Shown here piece by piece: positions 33,120 through 42,393 of a stretch of 64,000 bases of DNA. Origin of the DNA: Stenotrophomonas rhizophila (GTDB lineage Bacteria > Pseudomonadota > Gammaproteobacteria > Xanthomonadales > Xanthomonadaceae); contig NZ_RCDC01000004.1 in assembly GCF_003651185.1 (NCBI RefSeq), positions 1,784,659 to 1,848,658 of the forward strand. Direction: 5' to 3'. Both the position numbers and the translations under genes were made by a program. The notes below the pieces were generated by a model. It was given only the letters and a program-made list of their open reading frames with translations, made no database searches and was not told the DNA's origin. Positions within the stretch are counted from its first letter, which is position 1. The number at the start of each line of letters is the position of its first letter.

Positions 33120-35411
33120 TCAGAACTCCGCAGCCACCGTCATGAACACCTGGCGCGGCGCGCTCGCGTGGATCGCATAGCGCGTGCCGGACGGATCCGT
33201 CGGCGCGAACGAACTGAGCTGGCCGGCATACCGCTTGTTCGTCAGATTGGTCGCATTGAGCGACACCTTGATATCGCGCAGCCCCATGCCCGGCCCGAAC
33301 GAATACCCCATCCCCGCATCGAACGTCGTCACACCCGGCACCGACTGATCGTTGGTGTAGGTGTAATAACGCTTGCCCGTGTACTTCGCGCGCAGACTCG
33401 CGAAGAAGCCATCGCGGTTCCAGCTGATCTCACTGGAGGCCATGCGCTCGGGGGTGTCCACCGTGATCTTGCCGGCCACCGGCACGATCGCACCGCCCGA
33501 GGTGTAGTCGTCCTCGTAGGTGGTCTTGTTCCACGAGAGCGCGTTGTACCACTGCAGGCCATCCATCGGCTTGAGGATGAAGGTCAGTTCCGCGCCGCGG
33601 CTTTTCACCGAGCCCACGTTGATGAAGCGCGTGATGCACTCCGGGCGCGTGCCCACTTCGATGCTGGTGCAGGGGTTGAGCGAGAGCAGGCGGTTGTCGA
33701 ACGTCACGTGATAGGCCGCGAGGGAGGCCTGGTACTTTTCGCCGAAGGTACGGAAGCCGGCTTCCAGCGTCTTGGACTTCTCCGGTTCCAACCCGGCGCT
33801 GGCCGCGAAGGACTCTGGCGAGACCTGCAGCGGGCCGCCGCTGCCACCACCGACGAAGGCGGCGATGTTCTCCGAGTAGGAGGCGAAGACTTCCTGGTTC
33901 GGGCTCAGCTTGAAGCCGATGCCGGCCTGCGGCAGTACCGATTCCTTGGCGGTCAGGGTGCCGGAGGCGTAGCTGGCTTCGGTGCCCGGCTTGGCGTTGG
34001 CGGTCATGCGCGTGTTCGGGCTCTTGATGCCCACATCCACGGTCAGGCGGTCGTCCAGGAAGCGCATGCGGTCCTGCACGTAGAACTGGCGCGTGCGGAT
34101 GTCGAAGTCCTGGTCGAACAGGCGGCGGTCCGGATGGTTGAGGTAGCCGTCATCCAGGAACGGGCCGGTGATGTAGTAGAAGTTGCGCTCCACGTTGTGG
34201 TCGTTGCGCTCGTACCACAGCCCCGCTTCCAGCGAATGGATGCCCCATTGCCAGCTCAGTGCGGCGGTGATGCCCTGGCGGTTGATGGTGTAGTTGGTGC
34301 TGCGGATGGAGATCGGGAGCATCTCCGGCGTCCCCGGGTTGGAGGGCTGGCCCGGTGCCCACCAGTGGCCCTGGCCGCGGTTCTCGTGGTGGTAGCCAAG
34401 CAGCTTCAGGCGGGCGCTGTCGCCCAGCGCGAGGTCGGCATCCAGCGAGTACAGGTTGTCGTCGCGCAGCGCGCGGCTCTGGTAGTACGCGTCATCGATG
34501 CTGTTGACGCCACCGGTGAACGCGCACTTCTGCGCGTTGTAGGTGCCCGGTGCGCAGTAGGCGGCGGCGACCGCGCGATCCCAGTCCGGCGCATAGATGT
34601 TCCAGTCCCAGCCGAGGCCACGCGCGAGCATGCTCTTGGACAGGTAGGCGTAGTTGGCCTGGCTCACGCGCGAGGTGGCAGCGAAGGCACCGAAGCGGTT
34701 GTCACCCACGGTCCAGATCGCCTTGGCGTTGAACTGGCGGGTGGTCTGGTTCTGGTTCGGTTCGGCCCACATGTCCGAATCCTGATGCACGCCGGACACA
34801 TAGGCCGAGAAGCCGTTGATGTCGCCGGTGTCCACGCGCAGGTAGCCGCGGCGCTGGTTGTCATCGCCGACGGTGACGCTGGCCTTGCCGCCGAACTCGG
34901 TGGACGGGTCCTGCGAGAAGTACTGGATGGTGCCGCCGAGGTTGCTGGTCGAGGCGACGCCCAGCGAGCCGATGCCCTGCGACAATTCTGCGCCGGCGAG
35001 ATTCTCGGCGATCAGCGCACGGGCGATGCTCAGGCCGTTGTAGTTGCCGTAGCTGTTGTCGCCCAGTGGAATGCCGTCCAGCGTGTAGCCCAGGCGGCTC
35101 TTGTCGAAGCCGCGCAGGCTGATCGTCTGCGACTCTTCGTTGGCGCCGAAGGCATCGTTGGACTGCACGGATACACCCGGCAGGCGATCGAGGATCTTCT
35201 GGCCGCTGGTGCCGGGCGGCAGCACTTCCTTGTCCACGGCCGTGATGCGCTGCACCTGGCGGGTCTCGCCCTGGCCGATCACCGAAACGGTATCCAGGGT
35301 CTGCGCGCTGAGCGCGACGTTGGCAGCGGCGGTGGCGTCTACATCGGTAGCGTGGGCGTTGGCAGCGCACAGCGCGAGCGCCACCGCGATCGTCAGGGGT
35401 CGGGTAAGCAT
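33120..35411 (-). CDS. TonB-dependent outer membrane receptor
   Basis: Ligand-gated outer-membrane transporter of 763 aa. It shows a signal peptide (residues 1-21), a TonB-box-like stretch DTVSVIG near residue 40, a plug domain (about 60-170, LDRLPGVSVQSNDAFGA, LGGTIQYFSQ) and a 22-strand barrel ending TVAAEF. Some loops hold paired cysteines (CAPGTYNAQKC, CTSIEVGTRPEC). No transporter, sigma factor or siderophore gene is adjacent, so the substrate cannot be assigned. The start ATG 35411 fits the signal peptide. Confidence 0.92.
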   Translation of the reverse strand: MLTRPLTIAVALALCAANAHATDVDATAAANVALSAQTLDTVSVIGQGETRQVQRITAVDKEVLPPGTSGQKILDRLPGVSVQSNDAFGANEESQTISLRGFDKSRLGYTLDGIPLGDNSYGNYNGLSIARALIAENLAGAELSQGIGSLGVASTSNLGGTIQYFSQDPSTEFGGKASVTVGDDNQRRGYLRVDTGDINGFSAYVSGVHQDSDMWAEPNQNQTTRQFNAKAIWTVGDNRFGAFAATSRVSQANYAYLSKSMLARGLGWDWNIYAPDWDRAVAAAYCAPGTYNAQKCAFTGGVNSIDDAYYQSRALRDDNLYSLDADLALGDSARLKLLGYHHENRGQGHWWAPGQPSNPGTPEMLPISIRSTNYTINRQGITAALSWQWGIHSLEAGLWYERNDHNVERNFYYITGPFLDDGYLNHPDRRLFDQDFDIRTRQFYVQDRMRFLDDRLTVDVGIKSPNTRMTANAKPGTEASYASGTLTAKESVLPQAGIGFKLSPNQEVFASYSENIAAFVGGGSGGPLQVSPESFAASAGLEPEKSKTLEAGFRTFGEKYQASLAAYHVTFDNRLLSLNPCTSIEVGTRPECITRFINVGSVKSRGAELTFILKPMDGLQWYNALSWNKTTYEDDYTSGGAIVPVAGKITVDTPERMASSEISWNRDGFFASLRAKYTGKRYYTYTNDQSVPGVTTFDAGMGYSFGPGMGLRDIKVSLNATNLTNKRYAGQLSSFAPTDPSGTRYAIHASAPRQVFMTVAAEF

Positions 35412-35569
35412 GGTCGTCCGTTACATGGGGGAAGATGACCTGCGCAACGCAGGTGCATGACCAGCATGCGAGCGGAAGATGAAAGGATCTTTACGATGCG
35501 GGTCATCGCAGATGAATTGCGATGCAGTGCTCACTAACGCATGGGAGCGCGCGGAGGGAGCGCGAGGCA

Positions 35570-35591
35570 GCCGGCCAGCGGCCGGCACTAC
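35570..35591 (-). repeat. SMAG (REP-like) element overlapping a stop codon
   Basis: On the minus strand it reads GTAGTGCCGGCC-gct-GGCCGGC, identical to 16509-16530. Its GTAG head contains the TAG stop codon (35588-35590) of the QEGLA-family gene. Confidence 0.8.
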
Positions 35592-36841
35592 TCTGGGGCG
35601 AGCTGATCCATGCGGATGCGGTTGGCGAACAGTGAGAATGCGAGCATGCCGGCCAATCCGTTCGCGCGGCTGACCCAATGCGGCAGCCAGCGCGGCGGGC
35701 GCAGGATGCCTTCTTCAAACAAGGGGGCGAAGGCGATCGCGTCGGTCAGCGACATCTTGCCGGCGAACAGCCACCGGCAGACCTGCAGGCGGTCTTCGGC
35801 GAGCATGTGGCGGAAGAAGGTATGCACGGAGACCAGCCCGCGCAGATACACCGTGTCCTTGGTGAAGGCCGCGCCGCCGCTCGGGGGTACCCCGCGGAAC
35901 ACGCGCTGGGCGGAGGCGAAGCTCTCTTCGTTGTTCTGGCCGGCCTCGCAGAAGTAGCGGAACACCTCGATGAAATCGGCCCCTTCGCGCGCCATGGCGA
36001 TGGCTTCGGTGCGCAGGCTGATGCGCTTGAGGCGCTCGATGTCGATGCTGCCGGTGATCTGCTCGGCAAAGGTCGCCAGCCCTTCCTGGGTGGCGGTGAC
36101 CCGCGGCGAGGACAGCGCCAGGCTGGGCAGGTGCGGCTGCTCGCGGCCGTTGAGCGCGGTCAGCGAATGCACCAGCGCCTCGTGGTGGAACAGCTGCGCA
36201 CGGTCGTAGGCGCTGAAGCGTGCGCTGGTGCGCAGGCGAATCCGGTTCGGGCCGGCCGCCGCCTTGGAGATCAGGTCGGGATCCAGCTGGACGCTGATGA
36301 TGCGTGACTCAAAGAACGCATCCAGATCACTCTGCAGCTGCAGTTGCAGCGCGGTGGCCGAGACCGGCACCTGTTCTTCCGGCGCGAGCAACTCGTGGTC
36401 CAGTTCCTGCGCGATCTGGATGAAGTGGCGGGCGGCATCGCGGGTGCTGGGGCCGTTGCCCGGCAGCGGCTGCTCGGGCGCGCCGAACAGCTCCACCGAG
36501 TAACGATCCACCTCGGCGGTGCCCAACGATTCCAGCAGGCCGGCGGCCTGGTCCCAGCTGTGCGCCGAGCGCTGCACGTACAGGCCGATGGGATGGTCGG
36601 GATCGCATTGCGCGCTGATCGCGGCCAGCCGATGGCGGGTATCGGTGAAATCGAGCTTGGGGTAGTCGACCTGCGGCAGCACCGGCTGACCGCGGGCGAC
36701 GCTGGCCAGGAACGGCGCCTGCAGCGCGGCCGGCCAGCTGGTCAGTCCCAGCAGTTTGATCCCGCCCACCGCCTCGACCAGTTGGGCATCGAGCGCGGTG
36801 TGGTGGGCGACGTCACGATCCACGGTCATTGGCGTGTCCAT
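35588..36841 (-). CDS. QEGLA-motif (DUF1704/MATCAP-like) putative metallopeptidase
   Basis: A 417-residue protein of the family annotated as flavohemoglobin expression-modulating QEGLA motif protein. It has HEALVH at His220-Glu221-His225, an HExxxH zinc site, followed by TQEGLATFAE, whose Glu253 would be the third ligand. This is the layout reported for the eukaryotic relative MATCAP, a tubulin carboxypeptidase. No signal peptide or membrane helix is evident, so it is probably cytoplasmic. I use ATG 36841 (MDTPMTVD); ATG 36829 is an alternative. The bacterial substrate is unknown. Confidence 0.85.
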   Translation of the reverse strand: MDTPMTVDRDVAHHTALDAQLVEAVGGIKLLGLTSWPAALQAPFLASVARGQPVLPQVDYPKLDFTDTRHRLAAISAQCDPDHPIGLYVQRSAHSWDQAAGLLESLGTAEVDRYSVELFGAPEQPLPGNGPSTRDAARHFIQIAQELDHELLAPEEQVPVSATALQLQLQSDLDAFFESRIISVQLDPDLISKAAAGPNRIRLRTSARFSAYDRAQLFHHEALVHSLTALNGREQPHLPSLALSSPRVTATQEGLATFAEQITGSIDIERLKRISLRTEAIAMAREGADFIEVFRYFCEAGQNNEESFASAQRVFRGVPPSGGAAFTKDTVYLRGLVSVHTFFRHMLAEDRLQVCRWLFAGKMSLTDAIAFAPLFEEGILRPPRWLPHWVSRANGLAGMLAFSLFANRIRMDQLAPE

Positions 36842-36860
36842 GGGCGGACAGTAGCAAAAG

Positions 36861-37958
36861 CTATCGCCGGCCGCCCTTCCCGCCCGGGCGCCATTGCGCA
36901 CCCTTGCCGACGTGCTTGCGCTCGATGGCCTGCTGCGCCTGGCGCACGGCCAGCTTGGCCGCGGCGGCAGCCACTTCTTCTTTCAGCTTGAAGTAGTTGA
37001 GCAGGCGCTCTTCATCCAGCGTGCCGTCATCGATGGCCGCGCGGATCGCACAGCCCGGCTCACGCTGGTGGGCGCAGTCGCGGAAACGGCATTGTGCCGA
37101 CAGGGCTTCCACGTCGGAGAAGCCGCCTTCGCTCAGGGCCTCCTCGCCGGTCGGCTTGAGCTCGCGCATGCCGGGTGTATCGATCAGGCAGGCCCCGGCC
37201 GGCAACGGAATCAGTGCACGGTGGGTGGTGGTGTGGCGGCCGCGCGAGTCGTTGACGCGCACATCGGCCGTCTTCATGCGCTCATGCCCAAGCAGCGTAT
37301 TGGTCAGGGTCGACTTGCCCGCACCGGAGGAGCCGACCAGTACCACGGTCTGGCCAGCGGCGAGCCACGGCAACAGGGCCGAGGCGCTGGCCGGGTCCTT
37401 GCCGTTGATCGCCAGCAGCGGAATGTTCTGCGCAGCCAGTTCTTCCAGCACGTCCAGAGCATCCTGGCTGTACTCGGTCTGGTCGGCCTTGGTCAGCACC
37501 ACCACCGGCTGTGCACCGCCCCCGCCGACCAGCAGCAGGTAGCGCTCGATCCGGCGCGGATTGAAGTCCGCATCCAGCCCGCAGACGATGAACACCGTAT
37601 CGATGTTGGCCGCGATCACCTGCTGGTGGTAATGCTCGCCGGCCGCGCCGCGCTTGATCGCGGTGCGCCGGGGCAGCAGGGCAACGATCTTGATGCCCTC
37701 AAGCAGCACCCAGTCGCCGACCGCCGCGCGCTCGTGGCTGGGGAAGCGTGGGCGCTGCCATTCCGGCGGGGATTCGGTCTTGATCGCCGCTTCCGGCGCA
37801 TCGGAGACGATGTACCCGGTGCGATGCTGCTCGATCACCCGGCCCGGGCGCGCCTGCGGGAACTGCTCGAACAGGGCCTGCCAAGCCGGCAGTTCGGGGC
37901 CGCCCGGCCAAGGCCAGCCAATGGTCTGCAGGGCAAGGTAATCACTGGGTTCGCTCAT
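36861..37958 (-). CDS. rsgA: Ribosome small-subunit biogenesis GTPase RsgA
   Basis: Circularly permuted GTPase (365 aa) that acts in late 30S maturation. The order G4 (LTKAD), G1 (GSSGAGKST), G3 (DTPGM) is the permuted arrangement of the family. An OB-fold precedes it and a zinc knuckle CRFRDCAHQREPGC follows. I start at ATG 37958 (MSEPSDYL); the longer open frame crosses the promoter region of the divergent aminotransferase. It starts 19 bp upstream of the QEGLA gene and shares its strand. Confidence 0.95.
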   Translation of the reverse strand: MSEPSDYLALQTIGWPWPGGPELPAWQALFEQFPQARPGRVIEQHRTGYIVSDAPEAAIKTESPPEWQRPRFPSHERAAVGDWVLLEGIKIVALLPRRTAIKRGAAGEHYHQQVIAANIDTVFIVCGLDADFNPRRIERYLLLVGGGGAQPVVVLTKADQTEYSQDALDVLEELAAQNIPLLAINGKDPASASALLPWLAAGQTVVLVGSSGAGKSTLTNTLLGHERMKTADVRVNDSRGRHTTTHRALIPLPAGACLIDTPGMRELKPTGEEALSEGGFSDVEALSAQCRFRDCAHQREPGCAIRAAIDDGTLDEERLLNYFKLKEEVAAAAAKLAVRQAQQAIERKHVGKGAQWRPGGKGGRR

Positions 37959-38142
37959 CGTGCCCATTCTAAAGGGTGTGGCCACCAGGCGTCGCCGCGG
38001 GGGACCGGCGCAGGCGTGGACGGACGGAAATCCTTTCATCTGCAACTGCCTTGCAGGGCCGGGCGTTGGGCCGGAAACGCTTGCCCTGCAACGCAACAAT
38101 TCCGCTACCATGCGGTTTCCATGCCTGAATGACGGCCCGTTC

Positions 38143-39417
38143 ATGTCCACGCCCCCGCTGAAGCCGCTCGCCACTCGCGAGCGCCTGTCCGAAGTCCGCT
38201 ACGAGATCCGGGGCGAACTGGCGCGACGAGCGCGGGAGCTGGAGGCCCAGGGCCGCAAGCTGATCAAGCTCAACATCGGCAACCCGGGCAACTTCGGGTT
38301 CCGCGCGCCTGAGCACCTGCAGCGTGCGATCGCCGATGACATGGGCCGCACTGATCCGTACACCCACCAGCAGGGCCTGCCGGAGGCGCGCGAAGCCATC
38401 GCCGCCGCCTACGCCCGTCGCGGCGCACCCGATGCGCACCCGGACCGGGTGTTCATCGGCAATGGCGTCAGCGAGCTGATCGACCTGTCGCTGCGCGCCC
38501 TGCTCAATCCGGGCGATGAAGTGCTGGTGCCCTCGCCGGATTACCCGCTGTGGTCGGCCGCGACCATCCTCAACGATGGGCGCCCGGTGTATTACCGCTG
38601 CGCACCGGAGAACGGCTTCCAGCCAGACCCGGTCGAGATCGAGGCGCTGGTGTCCTCGCGCACCCGCGCGATCGTGCTGATCAACCCGAACAACCCCAGC
38701 GGCGCCAGCTACTCGCGCGAGCTGCTGGAGCGCATCGTCGCCATCGCCGCCAAGCACAACCTGCTGCTGATGGTCGATGAGATCTACGACCAGATCCTCT
38801 ACGACGACGCGCAGTTCCATGCGGTCGCGCCACTGGCCGGCGAGCATCCGTGCATCACCTTCAGCGGCCTGAGCAAGGTGCATCGCGCCTGTGGCTGGCG
38901 CGTGGGCTGGGCGATGCTGTCCGGCGCGGCCGAACGGCTGGGCGAGTTCCGTGCGGCGATGGACCTGCTCAGCGCGCTGCGCCTGTGCGCCAACGTGCCG
39001 GGCCAGTACGCCATCGATGCGGCGGTCAACGGGCCGGACACCATCTCGCCGCTGTGCGCACCCGGTGGCCGTCTGTATGAAACCCGCCGCGCGGTGATCG
39101 AGGCCTGCAACGCCAGCGAGCATCTGTCGCTGGTGGCTCCGGCCGGCGCGCTGTACGCATTCCCGGCGGTGGTCGGTGCGGCGGCACGCAGCTTCGATGA
39201 CCATGATTTCGCGCTGGAACTGATGAACGAAGAAGGCGTGCTGGTGGTCCCGGGCTCGAGCTTCAACGTGCCTTACCGCCACCACTTCCGCGTGACGCTG
39301 CTGCCCGAGCCGGAGGTGATGCGCGATGTGTTCGCCCGCATCGACCGCGCCCTGGCACGCCGTGCCGAGGCCAACACCAAGGTGGTGCCGCTCAAGCCGC
39401 GCAGCGCGGTGGCCTGA
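38143..39417 (+). CDS. alaA: AlaA-type alanine/pyruvate aminotransferase
   Basis: PLP-dependent fold-type I aminotransferase of 424 aa. The PLP lysine is Lys245 (SGLSKVHRACGWRVGW), with NPNNPSGA, DEIYDQILYD and the C-terminal FRVTLLPEPE arginine in their usual places. It resembles E. coli AlaA (YfbQ), which makes alanine from pyruvate and glutamate. ATG 38143 begins MSTPPLKPLATRERLSEVRYEIRGEL, which matches the family N-terminus. Its stop overlaps the next start (TGATG). Confidence 0.9.
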   Translation: MSTPPLKPLATRERLSEVRYEIRGELARRARELEAQGRKLIKLNIGNPGNFGFRAPEHLQRAIADDMGRTDPYTHQQGLPEAREAIAAAYARRGAPDAHPDRVFIGNGVSELIDLSLRALLNPGDEVLVPSPDYPLWSAATILNDGRPVYYRCAPENGFQPDPVEIEALVSSRTRAIVLINPNNPSGASYSRELLERIVAIAAKHNLLLMVDEIYDQILYDDAQFHAVAPLAGEHPCITFSGLSKVHRACGWRVGWAMLSGAAERLGEFRAAMDLLSALRLCANVPGQYAIDAAVNGPDTISPLCAPGGRLYETRRAVIEACNASEHLSLVAPAGALYAFPAVVGAAARSFDDHDFALELMNEEGVLVVPGSSFNVPYRHHFRVTLLPEPEVMRDVFARIDRALARRAEANTKVVPLKPRSAVA

Positions 39418-40037
39418 TGGGCCTGCCGTACCTGGCGCTGGGCGATTCCTACACGATCGGCGAAGGTGTCGAGCCGGCCGGGCGCTGGCCGATGCAGTTG
39501 GCCGCGGCCCTGCGCGATATCGGCGTGCCTGTGGATGACCCGACCATCATCGCCACCACCGGCTGGACCACCGATGAGCTTGAGGCCGGCATCGACGCCG
39601 ACGCACCGCAGGGGCCCTTCGAGCTGGTGAGTCTGCTGATCGGGGTCAACGATCAGTATCGCGGGCGCAGCGTGGACGAGTACCGCCCGCGTTTCACCGC
39701 CCTGCTGCAGCGCGCGCTCGCCTTCGCCGGCGACCGTGCACCGCGCGTGCTGGTCCTGTCGATCCCGGACTGGGGCGTGACCCCCTATGCCATGGCGTCC
39801 GGCCGCGACCGCGTGCAGATCGGGCAGGAACTGGATGCCTACAACGCTGCCGCTGCAGCGATCTGCGCCGAGCATGACGTGGCCTTTGTCGACATCACGG
39901 ACCTGAGCCGCCAGCTGGGCGGCGAGAGCGTCATGCTGGCCGAAGATGGTCTGCATCCGTCCGCCGCGATGTACACGCTGTGGCACCAGCGCGCGTTCGA
40001 AGTGACGCGCGTGCTGTGGGCGGAGCCGACCCGCTGA
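39417..40037 (+). CDS. SGNH/GDSL-family hydrolase
   Basis: Esterase-like protein of 206 aa without a signal peptide. Block I is GDSYTIGEG (nucleophile Ser11), block III GVNDQYRG, and block V DGLHPSA supplies Asp and His. The start ATG shares a base with the alaA stop (TGATG), so the two are translationally coupled. The substrate is unknown. Confidence 0.88.
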   Translation: MGLPYLALGDSYTIGEGVEPAGRWPMQLAAALRDIGVPVDDPTIIATTGWTTDELEAGIDADAPQGPFELVSLLIGVNDQYRGRSVDEYRPRFTALLQRALAFAGDRAPRVLVLSIPDWGVTPYAMASGRDRVQIGQELDAYNAAAAAICAEHDVAFVDITDLSRQLGGESVMLAEDGLHPSAAMYTLWHQRAFEVTRVLWAEPTR

Positions 40038-40738
40038 GCGAGGCCGCGCTGCCGCTGGGCAGGGAGCAGGCCCGCCGGATCGCCACGGCGTTCCTGCCGG
40101 CACAGTGGTTCGGCAACCGTCGCGATTATTACTACAGCCGCGGCAAACTCGGCAGCGATCCACTGTATCCCGGCGTGCTCGGCGCATTGAACGATGCCCC
40201 TGCCGTGCCCTTGCTGGATATCGGCTGCGGCCTCGGGCTGCTGGCCCACGTGCTGCGCGAGCATGGCAATGCATTGCCGTATCACGGCCTGGACATCGAC
40301 GCCGGCAAGGTCGCACGCGCCGAACAGGCCAGCGCCCGCGCCGCGCTGCCACAGGCACGGTTCACCTGCATGGATGCCAGTGCCGCCCTGCCCGCCCACC
40401 TCGGCAACGTCGCGTTGCTGGACGTGCTGCAGTACCTGCCCGCGCCCGCGCAGGCGCAACTGCTGCACGATGCCGCCGCGCGCGTGGCCCCCGGGGCGCG
40501 GCTGGTGATCCGCACCACGTTGGCTGACCACAGTGGCCGCGACCACGCCACGCGGATCACCGACATGCTCGCGCATCTGGTGGGCTGGATGGGCACGCGC
40601 CCACGCCACTACCTCGACGCCGAGAGCCTGCACACCCCGCTGGAAACCGCCGGGCTGCACCTGCGGATGACACCGCTGTACGGCAATACCCCGTTCAACA
40701 ACTGGCTGATCGTCGGCGATCGTCCGCTCGCTGCGTAG
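40016..40738 (+). CDS. Class I SAM-dependent methyltransferase
   Basis: About 240 aa. It shows the SAM motif LLDIGCGLGLLA (about residues 62-73), HGLDIDAG for the ribose acid, and VALLDVLQYLP as post-II motif. The N-terminal block FLPAQWFGNRRDYYYSRGKL precedes the Rossmann core. The start is uncertain: GTG 40016 gives a 22-base overlap with the SGNH gene, and GTG 39980 is the alternative. It is in one operon with alaA and the hydrolase. The substrate is unknown. Confidence 0.82.
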   Translation: MGGADPLSEAALPLGREQARRIATAFLPAQWFGNRRDYYYSRGKLGSDPLYPGVLGALNDAPAVPLLDIGCGLGLLAHVLREHGNALPYHGLDIDAGKVARAEQASARAALPQARFTCMDASAALPAHLGNVALLDVLQYLPAPAQAQLLHDAAARVAPGARLVIRTTLADHSGRDHATRITDMLAHLVGWMGTRPRHYLDAESLHTPLETAGLHLRMTPLYGNTPFNNWLIVGDRPLAA

Positions 40739-40805
40739 TCGCCGTGGCTCGCGCCGCCGACCGCACGCGCGCATACTCGCCCCCCTTTCCGGCACGGAGC
40801 CGCCC

Positions 40806-41171
40806 ATGCAAAGACAGACTCGACATTCCGCGCTGGGCATCGCCGCGCTGATCGTCAGCGCCTGTGGCCTGGTGATGCTGCTGCTGAGCATGCATTACGC
40901 GCATGCGCCCGAACACGCGGCCATGCGCGAGCTGCCGTGGTCGCTGGCGGCGCTGCTCGGCAGCAGTGTCGGCCTGGCCATCCTGGCCCTGCTGCTCGGC
41001 CTGGGCAGCGTGCTGCAGCCGCGCCGGCGCCGCCTGTTCGGCATCATCGCGCTGCTGGTGACGCTGGGTCTACTGATCGCACAGCTGTCGCTGGGCGGTT
41101 GGATCCGCGACCAGTGGCATGCCTCGCATCCGCCAACAGACGCCGCGGCCGCGCAGCCCCTCGCCCCCTGA
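40806..41171 (+). CDS. Small membrane protein, tandem paralogue 1
   Basis: A 121-residue protein with three predicted helices (about 9-30, 44-66, 78-96) and a basic loop PRRRRLFG before the third. The tail is Ala/Pro-rich. It shares its plan with the next gene: a start of the type GIAAxIxxxCG, then a helix, then a basic turn followed by FxIxxLL. No function is known to me. The start ATG 40806 follows CGGAGC. Confidence 0.75.
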   Translation: MQRQTRHSALGIAALIVSACGLVMLLLSMHYAHAPEHAAMRELPWSLAALLGSSVGLAILALLLGLGSVLQPRRRRLFGIIALLVTLGLLIAQLSLGGWIRDQWHASHPPTDAAAAQPLAP

Positions 41172-41204
41172 TTCCCCGTTTCATCGCATCGACAAGGAGC
41201 CCTG

Positions 41205-41528
41205 ATGCACCCCCCTCATTCCGGCATGGGTATTGCCGCGTTCATTACCGCCCTGTGCGGTGCCGTGTTGATGCTGGGCCTGATCGTCGTGGCCGGCGTT
41301 ATCGAAACCACGACCCCCGGCGGCATGGAGGAGACCTCGATGTCGGCGATCCTGGTCGGCCTCAGCCTGATGTGCACCGCGCTGATGCAGCTGGTGGCCT
41401 TCGGCCTGGGCGTGGCCGGTGCATTGCAGGCAGACCGCCGCCGTGTGTTTGCGATCCTCGGCCTGGTGATCTCGATCGGCAGCATCCTCGGTGTGGTGCT
41501 GCTGATGATCATCGGCTCGCTGAGCTGA
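41205..41528 (+). CDS. Small membrane protein, tandem paralogue 2
   Basis: A 107-residue protein with three helices (about 8-31, 46-72, 80-103). GMGIAAFITALCG and ADRRRVFAILGLV align with the corresponding parts of the preceding protein, so the pair looks like a duplication. The start ATG 41205 has AAGGAG upstream. Function unknown. Confidence 0.78.
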   Translation: MHPPHSGMGIAAFITALCGAVLMLGLIVVAGVIETTTPGGMEETSMSAILVGLSLMCTALMQLVAFGLGVAGALQADRRRVFAILGLVISIGSILGVVLLMIIGSLS

Positions 41529-41558
41529 TCCCGGCCTGCGCCGGGTACCGAGCTGGCG

Positions 41559-42335
41559 TCAGTCCGGCAGACCCGCGTGCAGGCCACGTGCCTGCACCGC
41601 CTGCAGCACCGCCTCGATGATGGCCAGGTTGTGGCCATGAGCGGCGCCCTCGTGCAGCAGCACGATACTGCCCGGCGCCAGATCACGGGTGATCCGTTCG
41701 ACCACCTGATCGGGCCTGCACTCCACCCCGTCGAAACCGCGCGCGCTCCAGCCGACCCGGGTCAGCTGCCACTGTTTCAACGCAGGGGCCACGAATGGAT
41801 TGGTCATCCCGACCACCGAGCGGTACCAGCGCGGTGGCGTGCCGGCGATTGCGGTGAGGGCCTGCTGGCATTGCGCGATCTCCGCGGCCATGGCCTGTCG
41901 CCCCAGCCGCCAGAAACGCGCTTGCGGGTGGCGGTGGCTGTGGTTGCCCAGGCTGTGCCCGCGGGCCAGCATCGCGCGGACCAGGTCCGGCTGCGCCTGC
42001 GCGCGTTCACCGACCAGGAAAAAGGTCGCCCTGGCCTCGTAGCGGTCCAGCAGATCGAGCACCGCCGGGGTGTCCGCCGACGGGCCATCATCGATGGTCA
42101 GCCAGACCTTGCGGGCATCGCCGGGCAGGCGGCTGAGCACGGGGGCGTAGAAGCGGCTGTTGGGGAGGAACACCGGCACCATGAACAGGGCATGGGTCGC
42201 CACCATCAGCGGCAGGCCGTAGCGCCAGCCCCAGGCGGCCCAGACCAGCACCACCAGCAGCTGCGACAGCACCAGCCACGGCAGCCAGCGCCAGGGGCGG
42301 CGGGGAATGCGATACAACGTTTCCGGTACGGTCAT
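41559..42335 (-). CDS. Membrane-anchored NodB-type polysaccharide deacetylase
   Basis: A 258-residue carbohydrate esterase 4 protein. Two N-terminal membrane helices (about 18-60) precede the NodB domain. Metal and catalytic residues are in TIDDGPSADT (Asp-Asp) and NHSHRHPQ (the H-x3-H motif). WYRSVVGMTNP, WSARGFDGVE and IVLLHEGAAHG form the later motifs. I use ATG 42335 (MTVPETLY). The usual TFDDGP is TIDDGP here and still carries both aspartates. The substrate could be peptidoglycan or an exopolysaccharide. It is divergent from the glutaredoxin gene. Confidence 0.88.
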   Translation of the reverse strand: MTVPETLYRIPRRPWRWLPWLVLSQLLVVLVWAAWGWRYGLPLMVATHALFMVPVFLPNSRFYAPVLSRLPGDARKVWLTIDDGPSADTPAVLDLLDRYEARATFFLVGERAQAQPDLVRAMLARGHSLGNHSHRHPQARFWRLGRQAMAAEIAQCQQALTAIAGTPPRWYRSVVGMTNPFVAPALKQWQLTRVGWSARGFDGVECRPDQVVERITRDLAPGSIVLLHEGAAHGHNLAIIEAVLQAVQARGLHAGLPD

Positions 42336-42393
42336 GCCCCATGATGCCATGCCGCGTAGAATAGGCGGTTCGCATATCCGGACCCTGACCGTC

